Source of the DNA: Ponticoccus alexandrii
GTDB lineage: Bacteria > Pseudomonadota > Alphaproteobacteria > Rhodobacterales > Rhodobacteraceae
NCBI RefSeq assembly: GCF_016806125.1
Contig: NZ_CP047166.1
Span: 1,550,001-1,614,000, forward strand
DNA length: 64,000 nt
Reading direction: 5' to 3'
Shown here: positions 18,309 to 27,683 of the stretch, one piece after another
Layout of the letters: each line of letters begins with the position of its first letter
Numbering within the stretch: the stretch's first letter is position 1
Translations under genes and position numbers: made by a program
The notes under the pieces: model-generated
Told to the model about the DNA's origin: nothing
The model's database searches: none
What the model saw: the letters and a program-made list of their open reading frames with translations, nothing else

Positions 18309-18324
18309 CTGTTAGCGGTAACAG
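18309..18324. promoter_or_regulatory. LacI/GntR-type operator upstream of edd
   Basis: CTGTTAGCGGTAACAG is a perfect inverted repeat centred about 51 bases before the edd start codon. It closely resembles operators of LacI-family gluconate repressors (TGTTA...TAACA with a central CG). Repression relieved by gluconate or a pathway intermediate is inferred. The repressor gene is not in this window. Confidence 0.65.
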
Positions 18325-18446
18325 TAAAGGGGCGGACAGACCGCAAGGCGCGGAAAAGCCGCGCCGCCCGGATGTCCTGCGCGGAAACCGGGCAGAGCGC
18401 GCGTGGGTGCTTTCCGCCGCGCGCGTTTGCGGCTATGGCGTGGGCC

Positions 18447-19643
18447 ATGAGCACCCTGACCGACCGCCCCGTCCTGCGACTCCTGCCCAAGGCCAATGCC
18501 CGCGCGATCCGCCGCGGCGCGCCATGGGTCTTCGACAACGAACTGGTGATGGACCGCCGCACGCGCGGCATCGCCCCCGGCACCATCGCCACGCTGGTGG
18601 ATCACGAGCGCGCCGAACTGGCGACCGTGGCCGTGAACCCGGCGTCCAAGATCGTGGCGCGGGTGCTGGACCGCGCGCAGGTCGAGATCGACACCGACTG
18701 GCTGAGCGCGCGCGTCGAAAAGGCGCTGTCGCTGCGCGAACGGGTCTACGGCGCGCCCTTTTACCGGCTGATCCACGCCGAGGCGGACGGTTTTCCGGGG
18801 CTGATCGTGGACCGCTTCGGCGACGTGCTGGTGGTGCAGCCCAACGCCGCATGGATCGACACGCTGCTGGACCCGCTGACCGCCGTTCTGGCGGCGGTGA
18901 CGCGCTGCACGGTGGTGCTGAAGAACGCCTCTGGCCGGGGCCGCACGCTGGAGGGGCTGGACGATGCCGATGCCGTCCTGCTGGGGCAGGCGCCCACCGC
19001 GCCGGTGCCGGTCGAGATGAACGGCGCGACCTACATGGCCGACGTCGTGGGCGGCCAGAAGACCGGGCTGTTCTACGACCAGCGCGAGAACCAGGCCTTT
19101 GCCCAGCGGCTGGCGCAGGGCGCCTCGGTCGTCGACATCTTCAGCCATGTCGGCGGCTTCGGCCTTGCGGCGGCGTCGGGTGGCGCGAAAAGCGTGCTTT
19201 GCGTCGACAGTTCCGCCCCGGCGCTGGAGCTTGCGACCAAGGGAGCCGGGGCCATGGCGCTGGGGGACCGCTTCGCCACGCGGCAGGGCGACGCTTTTGC
19301 CACGATGGAGGCGCTGGCGCAGGAGAACAAGCGCTTCGACCTCGTGGTCTGCGACCCGCCCGCCTTCGCCCCGGCGAAACCGGCGCTGGAGAAGGGCCTG
19401 CGCGCCTATGAGCGGGTCGCGCGGCTGGGCGCGGCGCTGGTCAAGGAGGACGGCTACCTCGTGCTGTGTTCCTGCTCGCATGCCGCCGATCTCGCCAGCT
19501 TCACCGGCGCCTGCCTGCGGGGCATGGGGCGCGCGGGGCGGCGGGCGACACTGATACACACCGGCTTTGCGGGCGCCGACCACCCGCAACTGCCGCAACT
19601 GGCGGAATCGGGCTACCTCAAGGCGCTCTTCTTCCGGCTGTGA
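18447..19643 (+). CDS. class I SAM-dependent 23S rRNA methyltransferase, RlmI-like
   Basis: This is a 398-residue protein with an N-terminal PUA-type RNA-binding domain ([18 protein letters not shown]) and a C-terminal Rossmann methyltransferase. Motif I is [19 protein letters not shown], and the catalytic-region motif [10 protein letters not shown] is followed by LCSCSH, which carries the conserved cysteines of m5C methyltransferases such as RlmI. A role in rRNA cytosine methylation is inferred from this architecture. ATG 18447 is preferred; an in-frame ATG lies 12 bases upstream. The stop codon overlaps the start of a PIN-domain gene (GTGA). Confidence 0.85.
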   Translation: MSTLTDRPVLRLLPKANARAIRRGAPWVFDNELVMDRRTRGIAPGTIATLVDHERAELATVAVNPASKIVARVLDRAQVEIDTDWLSARVEKALSLRERVYGAPFYRLIHAEADGFPGLIVDRFGDVLVVQPNAAWIDTLLDPLTAVLAAVTRCTVVLKNASGRGRTLEGLDDADAVLLGQAPTAPVPVEMNGATYMADVVGGQKTGLFYDQRENQAFAQRLAQGASVVDIFSHVGGFGLAAASGGAKSVLCVDSSAPALELATKGAGAMALGDRFATRQGDAFATMEALAQENKRFDLVVCDPPAFAPAKPALEKGLRAYERVARLGAALVKEDGYLVLCSCSHAADLASFTGACLRGMGRAGRRATLIHTGFAGADHPQLPQLAESGYLKALFFRL

Positions 19644-20200
19644 AGGTCCTGCTGGACACCTGCGTCCTGTACCCGACGGTGATGCGCGAGATGCTGCTGG
19701 GCGCGGCGGGGCAGGGGCTGTTCACGCCGCTCTGGTCTACCCGCATCCTCGAGGAATGGGCGCTGGCGGCCCGCAAGATCGGCCCCGGCGGAGAGGCGCA
19801 GGCCCGGGCCGAGATCGCCCTGACCGGCGCCGACTGGCCCAAGGCGCAGGTGACATGGCCGCCCTCTCTGGAAGCGCGGCTCTGGCTGCCGGACGCCAAC
19901 GACGTGCATGTGCTGGCGGCGGCGGTGGCCGGGTCGGCGGACGTGATCGTGACGATGAACGCCAAGGATTTCCCGCGCAACATCCTCGCCGAAGAGGGCC
20001 TGTCCCGCGTCGATCCCGACGCCTTCCTGCAGGGTCTGCACGAGGCCAATCCCGAGGCGCTGGCCCATGTGGCCGACCGGGTGCTGGCCGAAGCCCGGCG
20101 CCTGTCGGGTGAGGACTGGACCCTGCGCGCGCTGATGAAGAAGGCCCGCCTGCCGCGCCTCGGCAAGGCGCTGGATCGCTCATCCGGGCCTGAGGCCTGA
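19640..20200 (+). CDS. PIN domain protein (putative ribonuclease)
   Basis: The GTG at 19640 overlaps the methyltransferase stop codon, giving 186 residues. The PIN acidic residues are visible at the expected places: [12 protein letters not shown] at the N-terminus, an ILEEW glutamate, PDANDVHVLAAAV in the middle and IVTMNAKDFP near the end of the fold. PIN domains cleave single-stranded RNA using Mg2+. Most bacterial ones are toxins, but no antitoxin gene lies beside it. Coupling to an RNA methyltransferase suggests a housekeeping RNA role instead; this is inference. Confidence 0.78.
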   Translation: MKVLLDTCVLYPTVMREMLLGAAGQGLFTPLWSTRILEEWALAARKIGPGGEAQARAEIALTGADWPKAQVTWPPSLEARLWLPDANDVHVLAAAVAGSADVIVTMNAKDFPRNILAEEGLSRVDPDAFLQGLHEANPEALAHVADRVLAEARRLSGEDWTLRALMKKARLPRLGKALDRSSGPEA

Positions 20201-20324
20201 TCCCCAGGGCCGGTCTCGCGGCGCACGGTCCGGCGGATGCGGGGTTCTGCGCCACCGCGGCGGGTTGTCGGCGCGCGGCGCGGCGTCTATGACGGGGCAA
20301 ATCTGATAAATTCGGTCGGACTCC

Positions 20325-21440
20325 GTGACTGCACCAAAGACCTCTCCCCGCCTGGAAATCCGCGACCTCGTCCGCAGCTTTGATGGCAAGCGGGTGGTGG
20401 ACAACGTCTCGCTCAGCATCGCGCCGGGACAGGTGACCTGCCTGCTGGGGCCCTCGGGCTGCGGCAAGTCGACGACCCTGCGCATGATCGCGGGCGTCGA
20501 GATGCAGGACAGCGGCACGATCCACGTCGATGGCGCGCTGATCTGCGACACGGTCTTCCGCGTCCCGCCCGAGCGGCGCTCCATCGGCTTGATGTTTCAG
20601 GACTTCGCCCTCTTTCCCCACCTCAGCGTGGGCGAAAACGTGGCCTTCGGCCTGAAGGGGGCCGGTACCGACCGCAAGGCGCGGGCGCATACGCTGCTGG
20701 ACCGCGTGGGCCTCGCGCATTTCATCGACGAGTTCCCGCACCAGCTGTCGGGCGGAGAGCAGCAGCGCGTGGCCCTGGCGCGCGCGCTGGCGCCCAGCCC
20801 GCGCATCATGCTGATGGACGAGCCCTTCTCGGGCCTCGACAACCGGTTGCGCGACGGCATCCGGGACGAGACGCTGGACCTGCTGAAGGAAGAGGGCGCG
20901 GGTGTCCTGCTGGTCACACACGAGCCCGAAGAGGCGATGCGCATGGCCGACGAGATCGCGCTGATGCGGGCGGGCCGGATCGTGCAGCGCGGCGCGCCCT
21001 ATACGATCTACAATGCGCCCGCCGACCGCGATGCCATGGCCTTCTTCAGCGATATCAACATCGTGCGGGCCACGGCGCGGGGGGCGCTGGCGGATACCCC
21101 CTTCGGCCCCTTCCTGGCTCCGGGCGTGGCCGACGGCACCGAACTCGAGATCGTCTTTCGCCCGCAGCATGTGGGCATTGACTTCGACCGCGGCGGCAGT
21201 GGCCCGCTGCCCACGGAACGGGCCGGCACGCCGGCGCGCGGTATCGTCGAACGGGCGCGTTTCATGGGGTCGGAAAGCCTGATCGAGTTCCGCATGGACC
21301 ACGACGGCCAGATGCTGAAAGCGACCGTGCCCAATGTCTTCCTGCCGGAAAAGGGCCGTCCGCTGTGGCTGACGGTGCGCCGAGACCGCTGTTTCATCTT
21401 CCCCAGGGAGGGCGATAACCCTTCCAGAACAGTGTCCTAG
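20325..21440 (+). CDS. ABC transporter ATP-binding protein, FbpC/PotA-like
   Basis: This is a 371-residue ATPase starting at GTG 20325. Walker A (GPSGCGKST), the Q-loop (FQDFALFPH), the signature LSGGEQQRVALARAL, Walker B (IMLMDEPFSGLD) and the H-loop (LLVTHEPEEA) are all intact. A TOBE-like C-terminal domain (about 245-360) contains EIVFRPQHVGID, typical of iron(III), spermidine or maltose importers. No permease or binding protein gene adjoins it, so it is an orphan ATPase and the substrate is unknown. Its stop codon overlaps the stop codon of the convergent small gene. Confidence 0.85.
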   Translation: MTAPKTSPRLEIRDLVRSFDGKRVVDNVSLSIAPGQVTCLLGPSGCGKSTTLRMIAGVEMQDSGTIHVDGALICDTVFRVPPERRSIGLMFQDFALFPHLSVGENVAFGLKGAGTDRKARAHTLLDRVGLAHFIDEFPHQLSGGEQQRVALARALAPSPRIMLMDEPFSGLDNRLRDGIRDETLDLLKEEGAGVLLVTHEPEEAMRMADEIALMRAGRIVQRGAPYTIYNAPADRDAMAFFSDINIVRATARGALADTPFGPFLAPGVADGTELEIVFRPQHVGIDFDRGGSGPLPTERAGTPARGIVERARFMGSESLIEFRMDHDGQMLKATVPNVFLPEKGRPLWLTVRRDRCFIFPREGDNPSRTVS

Positions 21441-21673
21441 GGGTCGTTCTTCAGGCTTTGCGCGAGCGCGCGTTCCAGCACGAAAACCCGGATCGCCGAG
21501 GCCAGCCCGACCTCGGGATCGCGGTCCGCGTCAATCTCTGCGGCGAGCGCGTTCAGCGGTTTGCCGTCCTCGGCGGCCATGCGCCGGAAGGCCCGCCAGA
21601 AGGCATCCTCCAGCGAGACGGACGTCCGGTGCCCCTGCAGGGTAAGCGAGTGCTTGACGGGCCGCGCGGTCAT
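21437..21673 (-). CDS. ribbon-helix-helix domain protein
   Basis: This 78-residue protein begins with the pattern KHSLTLQGHRTSVSLEDAFWRAFRRMA, a ribbon-helix-helix core with a beta strand followed by two helices. Such small proteins bind DNA as dimers. The same domain type appears in the gene at 38048. Its ATG overlaps the stop of the upstream DUF4169 gene (ATGA), and its TAG overlaps the TAG of the convergent ABC ATPase. Target genes are unknown. Confidence 0.75.
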   Translation of the reverse strand: MTARPVKHSLTLQGHRTSVSLEDAFWRAFRRMAAEDGKPLNALAAEIDADRDPEVGLASAIRVFVLERALAQSLKNDP

Positions 21674-21843
21674 TCGCGCTCGTGCCCGTCGAGATCGCGG
21701 CGCGCCTTGTCGGCCCGCGCCTCTTCCAGCGCGCGCTCGGCCTTGCTGCGCCCGTGCTTCACGGCATTCTCGTCGCCCGCGCGGCGTTTCTCGGCGCAGG
21801 CCTTCTGCTTGCGGAATCGGTTCAGGTTCACGGGCTGCGTCAT
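21670..21843 (-). CDS. DUF4169 family small protein
   Basis: This 57-residue, strongly basic and charged protein (start TQPVNLNRFRKQKACAEKRR, then a Glu/Arg/Lys-rich helix) matches the DUF4169 family seen in Rhodobacterales next to ribbon-helix-helix genes. A single long helix is predicted from composition. It overlaps the next gene by four bases, so the two form a translationally coupled pair. Function is unknown. Confidence 0.7.
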   Translation of the reverse strand: MTQPVNLNRFRKQKACAEKRRAGDENAVKHGRSKAERALEEARADKARRDLDGHERE

Positions 21844-21910
21844 GGACCAAAATCTAGCCCAGGCCCGGTAGAAATTGCCATCCCCAAGAGACCCGCACCC
21901 TTCCACCGAC

Positions 21911-21951
21911 GGAAAAGGGGCGCCCCCTCCGCCGGTGGGGCGCCCCTTTCC
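21911..21951. terminator. large hairpin downstream of fumC
   Basis: GGAAAAGGGGCGCCCC and GGGGCGCCCCTTTCC flank a short loop, forming a stem of about 15 bp. It lies 67 bases past the fumC stop codon and upstream of the DUF4169 gene, so it probably ends fumC transcription. Confidence 0.6.
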
Positions 21952-22016
21952 TCTTCTTTGGTCCTGAAAATACCTCGGGGGGCGCGCGCAGCGCGTGGGG
22001 GCAGAGCCCCCTCTAC
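21951..22016 (-). repeat. interspersed GGTATTT element, copy 4
   Basis: Read on the minus strand, the element consists of a GGGGGCTCTGCCCCC hairpin, a GC-rich stretch, then GAGGTATTTTCAGGACC and AAAGAAG. It occupies the gap directly after the fumC stop codon. Confidence 0.65.
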
Positions 22017-22017
22017 C

Positions 22018-23418
<1,401 letters not shown>

Positions 23419-23693
23419 GACCTGTCTCCTCGGATGAGTTCGGATCCCGTCATACCCACCCGCCGGGAAAAGGCAATGTGTATGCGGTGGTATACGGGCG
23501 CTAACAGGCGGTCGAAGGACCGGTTTCGGCAAGGGTGTTGGACAAATCGCGCGGTTCCGAAGCCGGGGCCTTGGCGCCGGCCATCCGAAAAAAAGCGTGC
23601 CTCTTCGCGCTGGTCGTTGCACGGCTTCCGGCCGGGCGCGGCGCAACGGTGCCGTGGCGCCCGCACCGAAGCGAACGCCTCTGCCCCATGTGG

Positions 23694-24167
23694 CTACCGG
23701 CGGAACCGGTCGAGGCTGACCACCTCGGCATCGCGGTGCTGCGGTTCGGGCTTGCCGCCGTCCGGGCCGTCCGGCGGCTCGGGGCCGTCGTCATCCTCGT
23801 CTTCGGTCTCATCTTCCTGCGATTCGAAGCGCAGTCCGAATTCGACAGAGGGGTCCACGAAGGTCTTGATGGCGTCGTAGGGAATATACAGACGCTCGGG
23901 CGCGTCGCCGAAATTCAGCGTGATGCCAAAGCCTTCATCCGTGACCTCGAGCCCGTCGAACCAGTGCTGCATGACCACCGTCATTTCGCCGGGGTAGCGG
24001 TCCGACAGCCAGTCCGCCAGTTCGCTGTCCGGGTGGGCGGTGTCGAAGGTGATGAAGAAATGGTGGTCGCCGGGAAGCCCATGGTCCTGCACGCCTGTCA
24101 GGACCTCCTGAATAAGGCCGCGCATGGCGCGATGCATCAGTTTGCCATAGTCGATCCCGTCGGACAT
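23694..24167 (-). CDS. sspB: SspB-type adaptor for ClpXP (alpha class)
   Basis: This 157-residue protein matches the alphaproteobacterial SspB family, which tethers ssrA-tagged proteins to the ClpXP protease. The N-terminal fold is visible from [18 protein letters not shown] through [11 protein letters not shown] and [18 protein letters not shown]. An acidic, Pro-rich linker (about 115-145) leads to the C-terminal tail [11 protein letters not shown], which corresponds to the ClpX-binding peptide. It lies less than 2 kb from ssrA on the same strand, so the tag and its adaptor are near neighbours. Confidence 0.9.
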   Translation of the reverse strand: MSDGIDYGKLMHRAMRGLIQEVLTGVQDHGLPGDHHFFITFDTAHPDSELADWLSDRYPGEMTVVMQHWFDGLEVTDEGFGITLNFGDAPERLYIPYDAIKTFVDPSVEFGLRFESQEDETEDEDDDGPEPPDGPDGGKPEPQHRDAEVVSLDRFRR

Positions 24168-24231
24168 CTCGTCTTTCCTTGTCTCTCGGCGCCAGCATAT
24201 TGGTTTTGGCGGCGAGGAAAAGGGCGGATTG

Positions 24232-25470
24232 TCAGAGGCTCCCGATTGCCCAGCCCGCCGCCGCGCAAAGCGGCAGCACCAGCGGCACGCCGCGCTTCAG
24301 CGGCCCCAGAAGCCCCCAGGCAAGCGCGATCAGCGGCAGGGCCTGCCAGCGCAGGCTGTCGAGGACGGGCCAGTCCGGGCCAAGGGGCTGCGCGCGTGTT
24401 TCGGCAAAGAGCGTGTGCAGCGCGAACCAAAGCGACAGGTTGGCGATAACCCCCACCACCGCCGCGGTGATCGCCGCCAGCGCGGCGCGCAGGCGCGGAC
24501 GGGCGGTCAGCGCCTCGACATGCGGCGCGCCGGCGAAGATCCACAGGAAGCAGGGCACGAAGGTCATCCAGAGCGTGAGCGCCCCGGCGGCCAGCCCGAA
24601 CCAGAGCCCGCCCGCCTGGTGCCCCGCCAGCTGTCCGACGAATTGCGTCACCAGGATCAGTGGCCCGGGCGTCGTCTCGGCCAAACCCAGCGCGTCGATC
24701 ATCTGGGCCGCGTCCAGCCAGTGGCGCGTTTCGACCACCTCCTGCGCCATCCATGCCAGCACCGCGTAGGCGCCGCCGAAGGTCAGGACCGCCAGCTTGG
24801 CGAAGAAGGCGGCAAGGTCGAACAGCAGCACCTGCCCGGTCAGGTGCAGGACCGGCAGGGGCGCCAGCCACAGCCCGGCCCAGAGCAGCAGCGTTGTGGG
24901 TTTCGTGGGGGTGCCGTGATGCGGTTCCGGCGCTGCGTCCTGTGCGGGCAGCGGACGCAGGGCACCCCAGAGCGCCGCAAACCCGATGATCAGCGGAAAG
25001 GGCAGCCCGGCCAGGAAAAGCGCGGCAAAGGACAGCGGCGCAAGGGCAAGGTCGGCGGGACCCTTCAGGGCCTTGGCGGAGAGCCGCTGCAGTGCCTGTG
25101 CGACGATGACGATGACCGCCGCCTTGACCCCCAGCAGAAGCGAGGCGGTCTCGGGCCGCGTGCCATGCGCGGCGTAAAGCGCCGCGAGGACGGCGATGAC
25201 CAGGGCGCCGGGCAGGGTGAAGAGCGTGCCGGCGATCAGCCCGCCGGGGATGCCGCGCAGGCGCCAGCCGATATAGGTGGCCAGCTGCATGGCCTCGGGC
25301 CCCGGCAGCAGCATGCAGAAGCTGAGGCCGCGCAGGAACTGCTCTTCACTCAGCCAGCCGCGGCGTTCCACCGTCTCGCGGTGCATCAGGGCGATCTGCG
25401 CCGCCGGGCCGCCGAAGGACAGAAGGCCGGTGCGCAGGAAGACGCGGAGAAGGTGAGTGCGTTCGGTCAT
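24232..25470 (-). CDS. chrA: chromate efflux transporter (CHR family)
   Basis: This is a 412-residue inner-membrane protein composed of two homologous halves, as in long-chain ChrA proteins. The half motifs are LRTGLLSFGGPAAQIALMHRE with LPGPEAMQLATYIGWRLRG at the N-terminus, and FAKLAVLTFGGAYAVLAWMA with ETTPGPLILVTQFVGQLAG in the second half. About ten membrane segments are present. CHR proteins export chromate or move sulfate-like anions; chromate resistance is inferred from family only. It starts 67 bases after the end of the DUF4345-like gene. Confidence 0.9.
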   Translation of the reverse strand: MTERTHLLRVFLRTGLLSFGGPAAQIALMHRETVERRGWLSEEQFLRGLSFCMLLPGPEAMQLATYIGWRLRGIPGGLIAGTLFTLPGALVIAVLAALYAAHGTRPETASLLLGVKAAVIVIVAQALQRLSAKALKGPADLALAPLSFAALFLAGLPFPLIIGFAALWGALRPLPAQDAAPEPHHGTPTKPTTLLLWAGLWLAPLPVLHLTGQVLLFDLAAFFAKLAVLTFGGAYAVLAWMAQEVVETRHWLDAAQMIDALGLAETTPGPLILVTQFVGQLAGHQAGGLWFGLAAGALTLWMTFVPCFLWIFAGAPHVEALTARPRLRAALAAITAAVVGVIANLSLWFALHTLFAETRAQPLGPDWPVLDSLRWQALPLIALAWGLLGPLKRGVPLVLPLCAAAGWAIGSL

Positions 25471-25533
25471 TCTGCCGGATTAGGGGGGCTTTGTGACGGC
25501 GGCAAGACGGCTGCGACCGGGTCGTGGCGGCTG

Positions 25534-25884
25534 TCAGCGGTCCGGCCAGTGGTTGGCGATCAGCCAGGCGGCGGGCAGGGCCTCGAGCAGGAACCAGGCG
25601 GCGGTCTTGGGTTGCGGCGGTTTGTCCACGAGCATCGAAATGACGCGCCCGGCTGCGGCCCCGGCATAGGCCACGCCCAGCATGGCATAGGCGAAGCCCG
25701 CGCCGCTGATAAGGCAGGTCAGCGCCATGGCGACAAACAACCCGCCGGCAGAGGCGCGCAGTTCGGACAGGCCCATGGTCGACTGCGTCGGTTCCAGATC
25801 CAGCGCCTTGGCAGCGTAGCGGGGCGCGACAAAGCCGATGGCGCCGAAGGCCAGTGTGACAAGGGCTATGAGGTTGTCGATCAT
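25534..25884 (-). CDS. small membrane protein, DUF4345-like
   Basis: This is a 116-residue protein with about four hydrophobic segments. The pattern ALVTLAFGAIGFVAPRYAAKALDLEP near the N-terminus and a glycine-rich second segment resemble DUF4345 membrane proteins. The GELR-type motif appears as LSELRASAGGLFVAMAL. The ATG at 25884 was preferred to one 24 bases upstream because it sits after a GGAG-type ribosome binding site. Function is unknown. It is co-directional with chrA, 63 bases away. Confidence 0.6.
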   Translation of the reverse strand: MIDNLIALVTLAFGAIGFVAPRYAAKALDLEPTQSTMGLSELRASAGGLFVAMALTCLISGAGFAYAMLGVAYAGAAAGRVISMLVDKPPQPKTAAWFLLEALPAAWLIANHWPDR

Positions 25885-26099
25885 GGAGGCTCCGCGCCGG
25901 TTTCCCAAGAGCTAGCGGGCGGCAGGGCCGGGTCAACGAAGGTGGGTTGCGGCGGGGTATGCCGGTCGTGGCAGGTGTCTTGGAACGCGGACCCTCCGCG
26001 AGGTCCGGCGGGGCGGGGTGCGGAAGGCTCGCGGCACATGTCGCAGCGACGCTGACCCCGCGCAGGGATTTGCGTCGCGGGATGGTTGAGAGGGGACAC

Positions 26100-26423
26100 C
26101 TGCAATGGGGAAAGTGCAGGCTTCTGTTGCCAGGTGCCTGCGAACCCCGCCTTACGCTGCTAAGCGCAAGGACTTAGATTTCGGTATTCCCAACTGCTTA
26201 CGCAGCGAGGGCAACCGGAGCACGATTGTTGTTGGCAATTGTACTTTGTGAACCGATAACGGTGGTATCTCACCGGGACAAAGCAACGTCTTTACACGTT
26301 CGTCGATCCTATTTCGGCCCCATGATCCCCCAACAAGGGATGTTTGGTGGAGCCGCCGGGTACCGCCCCCGGGTCCGATCCGCTTATTTCACGCGCGTTT
26401 ATGCCCATAGTTCCTTGCGGGAC
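26100..26423 (-). ncRNA. ssrA: transfer-messenger RNA, two-piece circularly permuted
   Basis: On the minus strand the acceptor piece comes first and ends GGCGGCTCCACCA at 26345, with a T-arm/acceptor half (GGACCCGGGGGCGGTACC). After a 23-base spacer the coding piece starts GGGGCCGAAATAGGATCGAC at 26321. Its 5' GGGGCCG pairs with CGGCTCC. The tag frame at 26198-26236 encodes ANNNRAPVALAA and a TAA stop. This order is the alphaproteobacterial permuted arrangement. The RNA rescues stalled ribosomes and marks proteins for ClpXP. The outer ends (26100 and 26423) are estimates, the latter from the promoter position. Confidence 0.93.
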
Positions 26424-26429
26424 AGACCT

Positions 26430-26457
26430 AATATAGGGCGGGGATCCGCGCTTGCAA
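26430..26457 (-). promoter_or_regulatory. sigma-70 promoter of ssrA
   Basis: Reading the minus strand, TTGCAA and TATATT are separated by 16 bases, placing the transcription start near 26423, shortly before the acceptor piece. Confidence 0.6.
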
Positions 26458-26481
26458 AGGGGCGATCTGCTGGCGTCGCGG

Positions 26482-26528
26482 CCGAAATCTTTCAAAGATT
26501 TCGGGCCGGTTTCTTCGAAAGAAACCGG
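26482..26528. repeat. double-hairpin interspersed element, copy 3
   Basis: Two consecutive inverted repeats are seen: 26482-26504 (CCGAAATCTTT / AAAGATTTCGG) and 26506-26528 (CCGGTTTCTT / AAGAAACCGG). It is nearly the reverse complement of copy 1 and lies between the ssrA promoter and the relic gene region, 8 bases from a minus-strand TGA. Confidence 0.7.
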
Positions 26529-26535
26529 AGCCCCC

Positions 26536-26700
26536 TCAACCGAAGCGGCGGATCGGGGCGCGGTTGCAGAAGATCAACGCCTGTCCGGCGTTTTCGTAGG
26601 CGCGGCAGCCGCGCCGCGCGATCTCTGCACGGAAGGGCTTGATGCCGACGAACCGCTCTATGTCGCGGAGCTTGCGCGGCGGAAGGTCAGGTACGGGCCT
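26536..26700 (-). pseudogene. unidentified remnant reading frame after paaB
   Basis: Downstream of the paaB relic the minus strand stays open in another frame and ends at a TGA (26536-26538). The translated stretch DLPPRKLRDIERFVGIKPFR and the following ALIFCNRAPIRRFG look protein-like, but I cannot place them in a family. They may be the tail of another degraded gene. The double-hairpin element just beyond it resembles those that follow real 3' ends. Confidence 0.3.
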
Positions 26701-26849
26701 TGAGTGAAGGCGAAGGCGTCCCGGTCCGCGTCGCGGGCGTGCATGACTGCCATCTCGGTGTCGGGCTCTTGGAGGCTGCCGACGGGGCGATGGTTCAGCT
26801 CGTGGCTACCACGCATGAAGACTTGTCAGAGCGGCCATTCCTTGGGCAT
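26658..26849 (-). pseudogene. paaB: paaB relic (phenylacetyl-CoA epoxidase subunit B)
   Basis: From ATG 26849, preceded by an intact GGAGGATC ribosome binding site, the frame reads MPKEWPL-stop-QVFMRGSHELNHRP, then VGSLQEPDTEMAVMHARDA. This is the N-terminal half of PaaB, whose usual sequence has Trp where the TGA now stands. Homology stops after about 40 residues, and the rest of the gene is missing. PaaB is a structural subunit of the PaaABCE oxygenase that epoxidises phenylacetyl-CoA. It lies just downstream of the paaA relic, in the usual gene order. Confidence 0.82.
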
Positions 26850-26975
26850 GTGATCCTCCCAGACGGGGCATTTGCCCCCCTGTTTGTGCTTCCCGCCGGC
26901 GCCCCTGTGCCTCGGGGCCTCCCGGCGGGTGCGGTCGCGATCTGGGGCAGGTCGCGGCGGCGGCCCGTTAGAGCC

Positions 26976-27542
26976 TCATTCGGCGGCGTGTTTCGCGCCC
27001 ATGCGGCGCTTGGCGGATTTCTCGGCATGGGCGGGCAACCCGTCGCGGAACCATGCCCTGCCGTTCCAGTCCTTCCGGCGGGCGGCGATGCGTTCGGCAT
27101 TGCAGGGCCCGTTGCCCTTGAGCACCGCGCAGAACTTGGCCCGGTCGGGCTCGGCGACGTCCCGGCTCTCCTTGAGGGCGTTTCACTTGAGGGTTTCGTC
27201 CGGCACTATCAGGCCGAGGCACTGCGCCCGCGTCACGGTTTCGTTGACGAAGCGCTGCCGCAACTCGTCGTTTGTGTTGATCGTGCAGACCATGGCCAGC
27301 CTCGTCCTCGCCTTGGACAGCAGGGTCTGCTTGCGCTCCAGCGTGAGGGCGCGGGTGATGCAGGTGCCCACTGGCAGCTGGCTGACGATCTCGGAATGGG
27401 CCTGCTGGCCGATCTGACGGATCAGGATCTTGCAATAGCCTTCGGGCATCCACTCCTTGGCCTTGATGCGCTCGCCCGCGTCGACACACTCCTGAAAGGC
27501 GCGCTCCTCGGAGACATCGCGTTGAGGCGCTGGACGGCCGTG
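26976..27542 (-). pseudogene. paaA: paaA relic (phenylacetyl-CoA epoxidase catalytic subunit)
   Basis: N-terminal PaaA sequence is clear from EERAFQECVDAGERIKAKEW to QQAHSEIVSQLPVG and LERKQTLLSKA. A small deletion then shifts the frame: DEAGHGL, the diiron-ligand motif, survives only in another frame. Next a large internal deletion (roughly 130-150 codons) joins directly to NTNDELRQRFVNETV. After LGLIVPDETLK the conserved Trp codon is TGA (27183-27185). The C-terminus VLKGNGPCNAERIAARRKDW to AHAEK is intact, with its own stop. Most of the active-site region is gone, so it cannot be functional. Confidence 0.85.
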
Positions 27543-27683
27543 TCAGTGGACTGGAGGTTCCGGGCATACATGCGCGCGCTTCCCGCGTCCGGGCCTGTGG
27601 TCCGTATTGCGCGAGGAAGGCTGCCGCTCACCCGTTGGGATGCACGGGGGCACCGGGCAAGTCGTTCCCGCCGGTCCGGCGAC

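Noticed and set aside
19640-20200. PIN gene as a toxin-antitoxin module
   Set aside because: No small antitoxin gene precedes or follows it; the preceding gene is a full methyltransferase.
26205-26440. Small protein frames across 26226-26642
   Set aside because: They overlap the tmRNA and its promoter; the tag, acceptor end and pairing explain this segment better.
26658-27185. TGA read as tryptophan or selenocysteine in paaA/paaB
   Set aside because: TGA is used as the normal stop in many intact genes here, the same relics contain deletions and frameshifts, and no selenocysteine insertion hairpin is apparent. Decay is simpler.
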